20,885 nucleotides of DNA, taken from assembly GCA_031376425.1 (NCBI GenBank), contig JANMDR010000024.1, forward strand, positions 1-20,885. The letters run 5' to 3'. The stretch's first letter is position 1. Each line of letters begins with the position of its first letter. The DNA comes from JANMDR01 sp031376425 (GTDB taxonomy: Bacteria; Pseudomonadota; Gammaproteobacteria; Burkholderiales; Usitatibacteraceae). The notes below the pieces were generated by a model. It ran no database searches. It was not told the DNA's origin and was given only the letters and a program-made list of their open reading frames with translations. Shown here piece by piece: positions 1 through 10,270 of this stretch. Made by a program: the position numbers and the translations under genes.

Positions 1-3000
1 CTCGCAAAATTTGATCTTACCCACTTCAATCCTGGCCAGCAGGATGAAGCCAGCTTTATTGCCAACTTTATCGCCCGCCAAGCCGAGCTTGGGCGCTTTA
101 TGAACGAACTGCGGCACACGCCAAGCACCCAAGCGGTGCACCATCACCTTATTGTCGCCCCGCGTGGCTATGGCAAAACATCGCTCCTGCGGCGTATTTG
201 TATAGCCGCGCGACAGGATGAACAGTTAAAAAAACAATTTATCGCGCTCACGTTTCGGGAAGAGCAGCACAATGTTATTAGCCTAGATATTTTTTGGCGC
301 AACTGTTTAGATGAATTGCGTAATGCCCGTGAAGATGAAGGTGCGGACGCAGCCGAAATCAACGCGCTAGAGCAGCTTTATAACACCCACCCACCGCGCA
401 GCAACTTAAAAAAATTAGCGCAAAATGGCGAACTTGCCTATGCTGCATTTGCTGCCGCCTGTGCAAAAATAGGCCGCCGCCCCTTGCTGCTAATGGATAA
501 TTTAGATAGCCTGCTTGAAGGCCTAAAAGACCAGCACTGGGCGCTACGTACAACCCTGCAATTACCAACAGGGCCTATGTTAATTGCTGCGTCATCGCGC
601 TACCCATCATCACTAAAAAACCATGAAGATGCCTTCTATGATTTTTTTTACATCACCAATTTAGCTAAATTAAGCGATGCCGAAGTGATGCACTGCCTGC
701 GCCAGCTAGCCCAAAAACGCGGTGAAAAAGGCAAGCCAGTGCTGCAACTATTGGGTGACGGTAGCGGCCGTATTGCCGCGCTCAACACCATGGCAGGCGG
801 CAATCCGCGCACCCTAGGGGTGCTCTATGCCGTGCTGGAATCCCATATGAGCCGAGATATATTGCAGCAGCTAGCGGCCATGCTCGATACCTTCACCGGC
901 TGGTATCAAGCCCGCACCGAAGAATTACCGCAGCAGGCACGCGCCGTTTTTGATGCGCTCGCCCTAAATTGGGACCCCATTACCGCCGCCACCATCAGTG
1001 AACGTACCGGGCTAGATACCCCAACCGTCAGCAGCCAATTGAGCCGCTTAGAAAAAGAGAGTTTTGTAGAAACCGTATCCCTAAGCAGTCACAAAAAGGG
1101 CCGCAATGCCTATCAGGTGAGCGAGCGGTTTTATAATATTTGGTACCTAATGCGCAACGGCCCACGCCGCACCAAACAAACCATTGATTGGCTAGCAAAA
1201 TTTTTAGCAGGCTGCTTTAGCGGTGGCGAACGACAAAGAATGGCGCGCGATGCGTTGTTGCAGAATGGTAAGAATAGGCCGGAATACATGCTGGCGCTCG
1301 CTACATCACTTTCGAGACACCGTGTCGGATTTGAGTTAGCTAAACGTGCATTGGACGACATGTCAGGCAGCAGGGATGAACTTTGTGAAGTTGCAGAGCA
1401 ATTGCTTGTGCAATCGGGAAGAAGAATAACATCATTCCTTTTTAACTGTCTCGAAAAGGCTAAGAATCAGATTGAAGTAGGCGAATATCTGGAAGCCGAA
1501 GCCACCTACAAAAACGCTATCAAGCGCTATTCAAATAATACGTATATTTGGTTATTTTTGGGCATTTTACTCGCAAGTGATTTGAGCCGCTCTGATGAGG
1601 CTGAAGCAGCATTCAAACGTGCGATTGAAATTAACCCTAAGTTCCCCCATTTGTGGGTAGCTTTGGGCAATTTGCTCGTACATTTGAACCGGTTTGAAGA
1701 GGCTGAAGCAGCTTACAGACGAGCGATTGAAACTGAAATTGAAACTGATTTGGACTTCAGTAATTCACGCGTTAACTTGGGCAATTTACTCGCAAATCAT
1801 TTGGGCAGGTTTGAGGAAGCCGAGGTAGTCTATCGCCAAGCGATTGAAATTGAACCGAAGTCCGCCAAGCCTTGGATTGGTTTGGGATGCCTGCTCCAAG
1901 ATCATTTGGACCGGTTTGAGGAGGCCGAAGCGGCTTACATACGTGCGACTGAAATTGATCCGAAGTCCATCGTTGCATGGGGTCTTTTGGGAGCATTGAG
2001 TGAAGAGCATTTAAACCGATTTCGGGAGGCGGAAGCGGCTTACAAACGCGCGATTGAAATTGATCCGACGGACGCTGCGCCGTGGAATAACTTGGGCAAT
2101 TTGTTCGCCGCGCGTTTGAATCGCTTTGAAGATGCCGAAGCGGCTTATAAACGCGCGATTGAAATTGATCCGAAGTGCGCTTATGCGTGGAATAACTTTG
2201 GCAATTTGCTGGCAGATCATTTGCACCGCTATGAGGAAGCCGAAGCCGCTTATAAACGCGCGATTGAAATTGATCCGAAGTACGCTTACGCGTGGTATAA
2301 CTTGGGTAATTTTCTGGCAGATCATTTGAATCGCTATGAAGACGCTGAAGCGGCTTATAAACACGCGATTGAAATTAATCCGAAGGACGCTGATCCGTGG
2401 ATTAACTTGGGCAATTTGCTGGCAGATCGTTTGAACCGTTATGAGGAGGCCGAAGCGGCTTATAAACGCGCGATCGAAATTGATCCAAAGGACGCTAATC
2501 CGTGGAATGGCTTGGGTGTTTTGTTGGCAGCTCATTTGCATCGCTACGAAGACGCTGAAGCGGCATATAAACGCGCGATTGAACTTGATCCGACGGAAGC
2601 TAGTTCGTGGAATGTTTTAGGTTATTTGCTAGTAACTCATTTGCATCGCTATGAAGACGCTGAAGCAGCTTATAAACGCGTGATTAAAATTGATCCGAAG
2701 AACGCGGGTTTGTGGAATAGATTCGGCAATGTACTAGCAGATTATTTGCATCGCTTTCAGGACGCTGAAGCGGCCTATAAGCAGGCGATTGCTCTTGCCA
2801 CAGAAGGTGACTATGCGCCCGCTAACCTCGCTTATTTATATGCGCTGCACCTTCATCAATCCGTTCAGGCTGCGCAGCTGGCTGCTGCCGCGTTCAGCCA
2901 GTTGGCAAGCTGCGGTGCGTTGCTTTTGCAGGCAGCGCTTGCATGGTCAGACCAGCAGCCGGGGGCAAACTTCCGTGGCTGGCAGTTGTTTAATCAAGCG

Positions 3001-3297
3001 CTAGCAAAGGACGATGCGCTACTTTGGACTGATTATATTGGCGACATACAGCGCAATTTGGCTTATGCGGTTTGTCGCGGTGATGGGATGGTGGTACGCG
3101 CATGGATGGAAGAAGCGCAATACAACTTAAAATATGCACCGCTATACCATGCGTTTTGCGCATTGATTTATGGTGAAGATCATCTACTGTCGATCAACCC
3201 TGAAACCCGTGGTGCCGCGCAGCAGCTTTATGTGCCCATGGCAAGAATGTTAGTGGGTATGCGTGAGAGTTATAAAAACTATCCGAAGTTAGGTTGA
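1..3297 (+). CDS. STAND-like P-loop ATPase with winged helix and TPR array (5'-partial)
   Basis: The frame is open from base 1 with no stop or convincing start, so the gene begins upstream. The ATG at 100 lies inside a conserved-looking stretch and has no ribosome binding site. Seen in order: Walker A (APRGYGKT, 157-180); a Walker B-like hydrophobic strand ending in Asp (LLLMDNLDS, 484-510); a GGNPR motif (796-810) like the GxP/sensor-2 region of STAND and archaeal-type ATPases; a winged helix-turn-helix (about 940-1150); then 12-13 TPR units (about 1486-2790) and a helical tail. The TPR units are 35 residues, one more than the standard 34; the extra residue lies in the turn between helices (DHLHRY). 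This architecture fits a signal-sensing ATPase switch with the TPR array as the protein-binding sensor. That role is inferred from architecture; no effector domain is visible and the N-terminus is missing. The gene ends with TGA, so TGA is a stop in this genome. Confidence 0.8.
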   Translation, partial: LAKFDLTHFNPGQQDEASFIANFIARQAELGRFMNELRHTPSTQAVHHHLIVAPRGYGKTSLLRRICIAARQDEQLKKQFIALTFREEQHNVISLDIFWRNCLDELRNAREDEGADAAEINALEQLYNTHPPRSNLKKLAQNGELAYAAFAAACAKIGRRPLLLMDNLDSLLEGLKDQHWALRTTLQLPTGPMLIAASSRYPSSLKNHEDAFYDFFYITNLAKLSDAEVMHCLRQLAQKRGEKGKPVLQLLGDGSGRIAALNTMAGGNPRTLGVLYAVLESHMSRDILQQLAAMLDTFTGWYQARTEELPQQARAVFDALALNWDPITAATISERTGLDTPTVSSQLSRLEKESFVETVSLSSHKKGRNAYQVSERFYNIWYLMRNGPRRTKQTIDWLAKFLAGCFSGGERQRMARDALLQNGKNRPEYMLALATSLSRHRVGFELAKRALDDMSGSRDELCEVAEQLLVQSGRRITSFLFNCLEKAKNQIEVGEYLEAEATYKNAIKRYSNNTYIWLFLGILLASDLSRSDEAEAAFKRAIEINPKFPHLWVALGNLLVHLNRFEEAEAAYRRAIETEIETDLDFSNSRVNLGNLLANHLGRFEEAEVVYRQAIEIEPKSAKPWIGLGCLLQDHLDRFEEAEAAYIRATEIDPKSIVAWGLLGALSEEHLNRFREAEAAYKRAIEIDPTDAAPWNNLGNLFAARLNRFEDAEAAYKRAIEIDPKCAYAWNNFGNLLADHLHRYEEAEAAYKRAIEIDPKYAYAWYNLGNFLADHLNRYEDAEAAYKHAIEINPKDADPWINLGNLLADRLNRYEEAEAAYKRAIEIDPKDANPWNGLGVLLAAHLHRYEDAEAAYKRAIELDPTEASSWNVLGYLLVTHLHRYEDAEAAYKRVIKIDPKNAGLWNRFGNVLADYLHRFQDAEAAYKQAIALATEGDYAPANLAYLYALHLHQSVQAAQLAAAAFSQLASCGALLLQAALAWSDQQPGANFRGWQLFNQALAKDDALLWTDYIGDIQRNLAYAVCRGDGMVVRAWMEEAQYNLKYAPLYHAFCALIYGEDHLLSINPETRGAAQQLYVPMARMLVGMRESYKNYPKLG
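1486..2790 (+). repeat. Tandem 105-bp coding repeat (TPR units)
   Basis: About twelve consecutive units encode the pattern A-E-A-A-Y-K-R-A-I-E-I-D-P-K followed by W-x-x-L-G-N-L-L. From about 2035 to 2715 the units are nearly identical as DNA as well as protein, with changes concentrated in the four to six residues around the DPK-W segment. Near-identity points to recent expansion or ongoing recombination between units. The variable residues lie on the concave TPR face in known structures, where ligands bind. Confidence 0.9.
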
Positions 3298-3395
3298 ATA
3301 TTGGGTTAAACGCGGCGGCATTAAAAGTGGCTGTGCGGGGGCAAGCCGCATTTGCTCACACAGTTGATGCATGTGCCGTTGGTTAAATACCGCAT

Positions 3396-3634
3396 GGGCG
3401 AATGATTATTTGCCCCAACGGTATGCGCCATCCTGCGTTGCGGAAGATAATCGGGGTGTTCGCCTTCCTGCGTTGCGGGAAATTAACTACGGTATCCCTC
3501 GTAGGGGCACGGCATGCCGTGCCCGAACGGTGAAAATATGGCGATTGTGCGTGTGCCGGTATGGGTGTGGCGCACCTCGTTGTTGGCATCAAGGATCACC
3601 GCCGTTGTGCGGGCACGGCATGCCGTGCCCCTAC
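3396..3634. repeat. Modular palindromic repeat locus 1 (B, A, A cores)
   Basis: This fills most of the 534-base gap between the ATPase and the Fic gene. It holds core B (GGGCGAATGATTATTTGCCC, 3396-3415) and two perfect 20-bp A cores (GGGCACGGCATGCCGTGCCC) at 3505-3524 and 3611-3630. The A copies have outward flanks GTAG (left) and CTAC (right). The linker CCTGCGTTGCGG occurs at 3432 and again at 3467, a local duplication of about 35 bp that explains why B-to-A spacing is longer here than B-to-C elsewhere. Short open frames through it are translations of the repeats. The rest of the gap holds a 12-bp palindrome GCCCACGTGGGC (3724-3735) and TTAAGCTTAA (3801-3810). Confidence 0.85.
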
Positions 3635-3670
3635 GATTTGTACTTTCCTGCGTTGCGGGATGCAACCACG

Positions 3671-3712
3671 GTATACTTATTTACGGATTTTTTGAAGACG
3701 CGGTGTAATTTT
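3671..3712. repeat. Dispersed ~43-bp repeat, copy 1
   Basis: This stretch shares TATACTTATTTACGGAT and CGGTGTAATTTT, with a few substitutions between them, with 20143-20187. Both copies are intergenic and in the same orientation. No transposase or terminal inverted repeat is visible. The second copy abuts the broken end of a probable toxin gene. Confidence 0.7.
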
Positions 3713-3831
3713 TATTCGTAGACGCCCACGTGGGCTAGGGTAGGGATGTAGAAACCGGTGCAAAGAAGGCGCTTCTCAATGTATCAAGCCCATTACCGCT
3801 TTAAGCTTAAGTGATTAGCAGAAGGTGTTGC

Positions 3832-4959
3832 ATGAAAGTCGAAAATTTTAAATCAGGCAAATGGCACCAACAATATCAGTACAAAAGTTTTGAGCCGGTT
3901 GCTGTCAATGTCGAATGGCGTTGGGAAAATCCGCATATTAACGCCATGCTGGAGCGGGCGACAAAGGCGCTAGGTGAGTTGAATGCTTTTTCGTTGATTG
4001 TGCCGGATATTGATCTGTTTATTCAGATGCACATCACTAAAGAGGCGCAAACCTCCAGCCGCATTGAGGGCACACAAACCGGCTTGGATGAGGCGCTTAT
4101 GTCTGAAGAGTTTGTTGCTATAGAAAAACGTGATGATTGGCGTGAGGTGCATAACTATATACAGGCAATGAATGATGCGGTGAAGGAGCTAGCGCAGTTG
4201 CCGTTGTCTAACCGCCTGCTTAAGCAAACCCATGCCACGCTCATGCGTGGAGTGCGCGGTAAATCGAAGCTACCCGGTGAATTTAGAACCAGCCAAAATT
4301 GGATTGGTGGTTCTAGCTTGGCGGATGCGACTTTTATTCCACCACATCAGAACGGCGTGCCCGAGTTGATGAGCGACTTAGAAAAATTTTGGCATAACGA
4401 CACCATTATTGTGCCGCACCTGATTCGCGTGGCGATCAGCCATTATCAGTTTGAGACGATTCACCCTTTCCTTGATGGTAATGGTCGTATTGGGCGGCTG
4501 ATGATTCCGCTTTACTTAATTAGCCACGGGTTGCTGGAAAAGCCTTCTTTGTATATCTCCGATTTTTTTGAGCGTAACCGCGCTAGTTACTACGATGCAC
4601 TAATGAAGGTGCGGATTAGCCACGATTTAACCCATTGGCTGCTGTTTTTTTTGAATGGCGTGGAGCAAACTGCGATCAAGGGACGCGAGGTATTTCGTGA
4701 AGTACTACACTTACGGGCTGATTTCGATAAGAGGGTGCTAACGATGGGTAAACGCGTAGCAATAGCTAACCGATTGCTTGCCGTGATTTACAGCAAACCC
4801 TTTTTGACAGTCCAGGGGATTGAAGAAGCACTGGAGATAAGCACGCCAACAGCGAATGCGCTGGTAAAAGGTTTTCTAGAGAGAGCTATTTTGAAAGAGA
4901 TTACCGGACAGCAACGTAGACGCCTTTACGTGTGTGAACCTTATTTAAATATTTTCTAA
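3832..4959 (+). CDS. Fic family protein, class II (autoinhibited), with C-terminal winged helix
   Basis: Fic enzymes usually transfer AMP (sometimes other phosphate-containing groups) onto hydroxyl side chains of target proteins. The 375-residue product carries the full catalytic motif HPFLDGNGRIGR (residues 211-222), with the catalytic His and the nucleotide-phosphate-binding GNGR loop. The N-terminal inhibitory helix has the S-x-x-x-E-G signature (SSRIEG, Ser75 to Glu79, Gly80), which marks class II Fic proteins whose Glu blocks productive ATP binding. Residues about 300-375 form a winged helix (TVQGIEEALEISTPTANALV), common in stand-alone bacterial Fic proteins. I chose ATG 3832 because AGAAGG precedes it at proper spacing; an upstream in-frame GTG at 3811 lacks such a site. 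No small antitoxin partner is adjacent, consistent with intramolecular inhibition. The target protein cannot be told from sequence. Confidence 0.9.
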   Translation: MKVENFKSGKWHQQYQYKSFEPVAVNVEWRWENPHINAMLERATKALGELNAFSLIVPDIDLFIQMHITKEAQTSSRIEGTQTGLDEALMSEEFVAIEKRDDWREVHNYIQAMNDAVKELAQLPLSNRLLKQTHATLMRGVRGKSKLPGEFRTSQNWIGGSSLADATFIPPHQNGVPELMSDLEKFWHNDTIIVPHLIRVAISHYQFETIHPFLDGNGRIGRLMIPLYLISHGLLEKPSLYISDFFERNRASYYDALMKVRISHDLTHWLLFFLNGVEQTAIKGREVFREVLHLRADFDKRVLTMGKRVAIANRLLAVIYSKPFLTVQGIEEALEISTPTANALVKGFLERAILKEITGQQRRRLYVCEPYLNIF

Positions 4960-5070
4960 GTTAAGGAAAACGCCTTAACCTTTACTTAAAGTTTATTTAA
5001 GTAAAGGAAAACGGCTTAACCTTTACTTAAAGTTTATTTAAGTTAAGGAAAACGGCTTAACCTTTACCTA
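4958..5070. repeat. 41-bp tandem repeat, about 2.75 units, overlapping the fic stop
   Basis: Units start at 4958, 4999 and 5040, the last incomplete. Each contains a GTTAAGG/CCTTAAC-type inverted repeat; it is perfect in unit 1 (GTTAAGG AAAACG CCTTAAC, 4960-4979) and partly changed in unit 2. The first unit overlaps the fic stop codon. It lies in the convergent gap between fic (+) and the RCC1 gene (-), so a role in transcription ending or as a protein-binding array is possible. No T-run follows the hairpins. Confidence 0.85.
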
Positions 5071-5224
5071 AATCAAGCGGAAGTTAGGGAAGTGTGACGG
5101 ATAATGACCAAAAATAATGAAATAATCTCTTTTGCTTTACCTAAATATTTTGCCTACCTGCGCTTCTACCGCCCTGCGTGGGCGCACGGCCTTGCATCGT
5201 GGCTGCTCGTCGCAACTGTTTTAG

Positions 5225-8200
5225 TTACTGCAAAACGTAACCAATCACCGCTTCGCTCTGCCAACCGCGCGCTATAAACTGCGCAATTTCTTCGCTATTG
5301 GTTGAGTAGAAATGCCGCTTTATCGTGCTGTTGTAAAGCCGTGTGAGTGGCAATGTGGGATGCTTGGCGTCGGTGCTGGCTTGCGCGGCAACGTAGCCGG
5401 CAATGCCTTCTTGCACCCAGCCGCGTGCGGCTAATACCGTGTATTCGTTCAAATCGGTCGTAAACAAATGGCGCGGTGAAGGTGCGTAAACTAGCCGGTA
5501 TAGCGGGATTGCCGCAACCCCTTGTAGCGATCCATTACCCACAAAGGTTTGGCCTAAGCTAGCTTCCCGAACCCAGCCGCGCGTGCTGAGGGCATCAATT
5601 TCATTGCTATCTGCCGTAAACAAATAGGCCGATGAGGGCGGAAACTGCAGCCGGTAAAACAAGGTGCTGGTGCCGACTAACACGGGTGGTGGGGGCGGTG
5701 GTGGCGGAGGAGGAGGTGTCACTTCATGCTGCAAGGCTTGCGCAGTGGTCGCACCAAAGGTAGTGGCACTTGCCACTAACGTCGCGCTAATGTTGTAGCT
5801 GCCTACCGCTAGCGCCGCCGTATCGCAACTGGCTTGATAGCTTGTTGTACTTATTCCGCTAACGGTTACTGTTTGGCTGGTGCAGCCCGCAATCGGGCTG
5901 CCATTGGCGCTAAAACTGACTGTAAGGGGAGTTTGTAAGCCTGTTAGATTAACAATGCTCGCCCTAAAGCTAGCGCTCGCCCCTACTTGTGATGTAGCTG
6001 GCCCGCTCACAGTAATGGCAGGCTGATTGGCGCTAAAGCTAAAGATAACGCTGCAATCGCTGCTCACGTTTTGAATGCGATACACAGTAGACCCCGCACC
6101 CATTTGCGTGTTTGCGTTGGCGGTGGTGTTAACGACGCTGCACGTGCCACTGGCACTTGAGAAGTAACGGGCATTGGCCCTTACCGTGATATCAAGCGCC
6201 CCCCCGCTAACCACCTCGATTGCGCCAAGCTGGCTTACCGTGCCCTGCACCGAGCCGCTAATGCTGGCCGTAACCACATTAAAACGCCGTGGCGCACTGC
6301 AGCTAGCGGCTGCACCATTACCCACACCGGCACATGACCAATCAAAGGTGCGTGCACTGGTGGCGACTGTACTGGCCGCACCCACGGTACATAGCGCCGC
6401 TGTTGGCGCAGTGGTAGTTGCCACCCCATTAGCCGCACCGCAAACTGCATTGGCGGTGGCATCAAAGGTGGCAGTAACGGTACAGGGTGCGCTAATAGCG
6501 CCAGTGGTATAACGGTTGCCGTTGCTGTTGCTAAACATACCGCCGCAGCCGCTCACGTTTAAGGTGCGATAACCCGCGTTGGGGGTGGTTACACAGGTTA
6601 CGGCGGCACCACTCGTGACGGGGCTGGCACAGCTTATGCTACCGTTGGCACCGGCGAGTGCGGTCACTGCAAACTGGCGTGCGGCGCTACAAAGTTGGTT
6701 GGCACCACCGCCATCACCAAAGCAGGTCCAGGTAAAATCTTGCGCGTTCGTGGCAACGGAAATGGCGAAGCCGCTGCTGCAATGGTTAAGGGTGGGCGGC
6801 GTAGGGCTGGCAACACTATTGGCGCTGCCGCAACTGCCATCCACACGCAGCTCAAAATTTGCCGTTACCGTACACGCCGCCGTAATGGCTGCCGTGATGT
6901 AAGTGTTTACCCCCGCAGCCGTTGTGGTGCCGCCGCAGCCTGCCATATTGAGGGTGCGGTAGCCCATATTAGGCACAGCAGTACACGTGGTGCTGGTGCC
7001 ATTGTTGGCGGGGCTTACACAACTTAATGCGCCATTAGCACCTGCTGTGGCGCTGATAACAGATTGCCGTGGTGCTGCGCAATTGGCGGTGCTGCCGCCA
7101 CCGGCACCTTGGCAGGTCCAGCTAAAGTTTAGCGCATTGGTGGCAACCATGCTGGCCGTACCGGGGTTGCATAAATTAGCAGCGGGTGCAGTTAAAACAC
7201 CCACGTTGGCGGCGGTTCCACAGGTGCCGTTAAACGTAACTTCAAAATCCGCCGTCACGGTGCAGGCCGCGGTAATGGCGGCCGTGGTGTAAGTGTTCAC
7301 CCCCGCTGCGGTGGCAGTGCCGCCGCAGCCGCTGATGCTCACGGTGCGGTAACCAGAAGTAGGCGTGGCGGTGCAAGTGCTGGTGCTACCCTGATTAACC
7401 GGATTGGGCGTACAGGCAATATTGCCGCCGCCCATCGGCCCCGTGGTGGCGGTGGTGATAGTGAAGATGGCCTTGGCGTCAAGTACCCAAATTTGCGCAG
7501 GGGCGGCCGCAAACGTGCCGCTGCCCGCGTTAACAGTCAAGCCTGCTTGGGTAGCGCGTAGGCCGCAATAGCCACTAGCCACTACGGTTACGGTGTTGCC
7601 ACTGACGGCGCAGGTATTGGGCGTAAAGCTGCTAAATGTGGGTGTTAAGCCACTGGAAACACTGGCGCTTAAGGTGCCGCTGCCGGAAATAGGGCTGGCA
7701 GTAGGGCTAGCCTCGCTAATGACTTGGCCTGTAAGCAGTGGCATCGGCGTTAGGCGGTCGGTATTGGTGCCGTCACCCAATTGGCCAATATGATTGCGCC
7801 CCCAGCAAAATAACGCACCATCGTTACGGGTGGCGCAGGTGTGAGAAGCACCGGCCACAATTTTAATAAAGCCGCTACTTAAACCTGTAGCAGCAACTGG
7901 GGTGGCGCTGGCGGTGGTGCTGCCATTGCCTAATTGTCCATAGGTATTGTCACCCCAACATTGCACCGCACCCGCGCTGGTGATAGCGCACGCATGGTGA
8001 ACGGTAGTGCCAGGGGCGGTGCTAACGGCTAAGCCTAAAATACTACCGCTAAAGGTGTTTATCAGGCTGGGTGTTGTGCCAATATCGGCACCCCAGCAAT
8101 ACACCGCGCCACCGCTCAAGCCCGCACAGGTACTATCGCCGCCTGCGGCAAGCATCACCACGCTGGCGGGTAAGCTAACAGCAGTGGGCACATGGGTGTT

Positions 8201-10051
8201 AGCGCCAACGGAGCCTAATTGCCCTACCGTGTTAGCACCCCAGCACAGCACATTACCGCCAACCAGTGCGCAGCCATGGTTTGCGCCTACGGTGAGCTGG
8301 GTTGCGGCGGCGGGTAGGGTTATGGGAATGAAGTTACCCACTGTGCCGCCACCCATTTGCCCTGATTGCGAAAATTGGTTATCGCCAACGCAATACACCG
8401 AACCATCAGGCCGCCGTACGCAGGTGTGCTGGTCGCCAGCAACCAGCTCTGCTACGGAGAGGGCTAAATTGGTGAGGACGATGCTGAAGACTGTACTGTA
8501 AGTATTGTCGCCCAATTGCCCACGGCCATTATTACCAGCGCAGCGCAGTCGGTTATCAAGCCCCACCACACAGCTATGCGCGTCACCCAGTGCCACGTTA
8601 AGAGCGCCCGAACCGTTAGATACGCTAGAGTAGAACGAGTAGCTTGGCACATTGACAGCGCTGGTTGCAAGGCTGAAGCCAGCAAAGGCGAGTTTGTTCG
8701 ACGCATTTGACCCCCAACAAGTCAAACCGCCCCCTATGGCGGCTGCGCAAGTGCTATTGCTGCCTGCAGCCAACACGACGCTGCTCTTTGATCCATAACC
8801 GGTAACCGGTGTGGCCGAAAGTTTATCGGCGGCTGTCCCATCGCCCAATTGGCTGGTATCATTCTTGCCCCAGCAGCGTACACCACCGTTGTTCAGTACC
8901 GCACAAGTAAAGTTTCCAGATGCAGATGCAGCAATTTGTTTGATATTGAGCGGGCTGGTGCTGTTAGCCTCAAACGGCGTAACGGGTGTTAGACTATCGC
9001 CGGTGCTGCCTTGGCCAAGCTGGCCTAAGTTACCTGCTCCCCAACAAACGGCCATGCCATCGGTCCGGCGGCCACAGGTATTAACGGCTCCGGCACTCAG
9101 GCTGGCAAACAGCACGCTGCCGTTAAACACGTTTATGGGCTCTGCCGCATTGCCAGAAAGTGCGCCGGTGCCTAATTTACCAAAATCATTCGCGCCCCAG
9201 CAATAACCCATATTAGCCGTATCGGTAACGCAGGTAGAGTTACCACCTGCTGAAATATTACGCGCCACGCCTAAGCCGGTAGCGCTGCTCACCCGTCTTG
9301 GCACCCGCGTATTAGCCCCTATGCTACCTAACTGGCCTCCACTATTGTCGCCCCAGCAATAGGTGCTACCCAGCGCCGTAATGGCACAGGTATGCGCCCC
9401 GCCTGCGGCAACTTGCACCACTTTGGCATCCATGCCGCTTTGGTCCACCGCAACGGGTACGAGCGCATTGCTGATGCCGCCGTTGCCGAGCTGGCCACTA
9501 GCGCCAGAACCCCAACAACGTAGATTGCCGTCCACCAATAGCGCACAGCTATGAAGGGTGCCGACGCTAATGGCTGTAACTTCGGACCCTGGCACCCCTA
9601 AGCCGTTTACCGGCTGCGGCGTGGGTCAGGTAGTAATGGCGTTATTGCCCAACTGCCCAACATTGCCTTGACCCCAGCAGCTAACAGCACCCGTGCTGGT
9701 GAGCGCACAACTGTGGCTAAATCCTGCAGCCACCGCAATCACACCACTGCTTAAGCCGGTGTTGACGGGCGTCATGGCCGTGCCGTTAAAGTTGCCATCT
9801 CCCACTCTGCCAGAACCTTTATTGCCCCAGCACTGCGCCGCGGCGCTGCTGGTGACCATGCAGGCGTGTTCACGGCCCACCGCAATTTGGCTGGCACTGC
9901 CTTCAAAGTTGCTAGCAATTTGTGCGAGGGCGGGGGCGGCACCACCTAATAGTGCGAGGCTAAATAGCGTTGCGGTGGTAAGTTGCAACCACAGCCGAGC
10001 GCTTGGCAAACGCTGTGCGGAGGGTGAGATGTGCGCGCGTTTAGGTGTCAT
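5225..10051 (-). CDS. Giant secreted RCC1 double-propeller protein, interrupted by in-frame TGA
   Basis: One frame runs from ATG 10051 to TAA 5225 (1608 codons), broken only by a TGA at codon 142. Start: AAGGAG lies 6 bases before the ATG. Seen in order: Sec signal peptide (residues 1-43, cleavage after ALA); 14 RCC1 blades of the H-[ST]-C-x(n)-C-W-G ... GQLG type (about 50-770), two before and twelve after the TGA; three ~130-residue Cys-rich beta repeats with GYRTL and SGCGG (about 860-1255); an Ig-like domain with paired Cys; eleven prolines (5686-5718); and three C-terminal repeats like DUF5648 (YRL...HLFTTD..E...LAARGW). RCC1 propellers have seven blades, so 14 would make two. Paired Cys in nearly every blade suggest disulfides outside the cytoplasm. 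The role is probably surface or extracellular binding (inference). Alternatively it is a pseudogene, or the downstream part starts at GTG 9595, which lacks a signal peptide. Confidence 0.85.
9626..9628 (-). other. In-frame TGA inside the RCC1 gene
   Basis: The codon lies between RCC1 blades 2 and 3. The ten codons after it, up to the GTG at 9595, continue the same frame and the same RCC1 pattern (PTPQPVNGLG). A short hairpin (AGCCG/CGGCT, 9601-9615) begins 10 bases after the stop on the coding strand. The position corresponds to a variable residue of the repeat, so a nonsense mutation, a sequencing error or stop readthrough are the options. Confidence 0.9.
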
Positions 10052-10270
10052 GGTGGACTCCTTAAAATTTTTATGGGTAATACAGAGAGCTGAGAGGGAA
10101 TTTTAAGTGTGGCGTGAACGTGAACCTTTTAGATTTTTTAATTATGAGCGCCTGCGACGGAACGTGCAATACGATAAATACCGTATTGCGGGGCAAAATT
10201 GCCGTCAATGTGATGGTTTGCACAAAAACAATAATATCGCCTTTGCACGCCTTTTTAGAATTGGTTTGTC

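Noticed and set aside
2011..2541. Long open frame antisense to the TPR repeats
   Set aside because: It mirrors the 105-bp repeat period and is a by-product of the TPR coding bias; no ribosome binding site or domain.
3328..3364. Hairpin after the ATPase gene (CTGTG...CACAG)
   Set aside because: Imperfect stem and no T-run, so it cannot be called a terminator.
3371..3721. Open frames through the intergenic palindromes, also at 10071-10515 and 17210-17407
   Set aside because: They consist of the dispersed palindromes and linkers, with frames changing between copies and no ribosome binding sites.
6174..9206. Several plus-strand frames inside the RCC1 gene, rich in Ala, Pro and Val
   Set aside because: All follow the antisense of the RCC1 and beta-repeat codons; the minus frame has the signal peptide, motifs and ribosome binding site.
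9601..9628. TGA in the RCC1 gene as selenocysteine or as a reassigned codon
   Set aside because: The site is a variable repeat residue, not a conserved Cys; the nearby hairpin is too small for a convincing SECIS. The ATPase gene ends in TGA, so it is a normal stop here.
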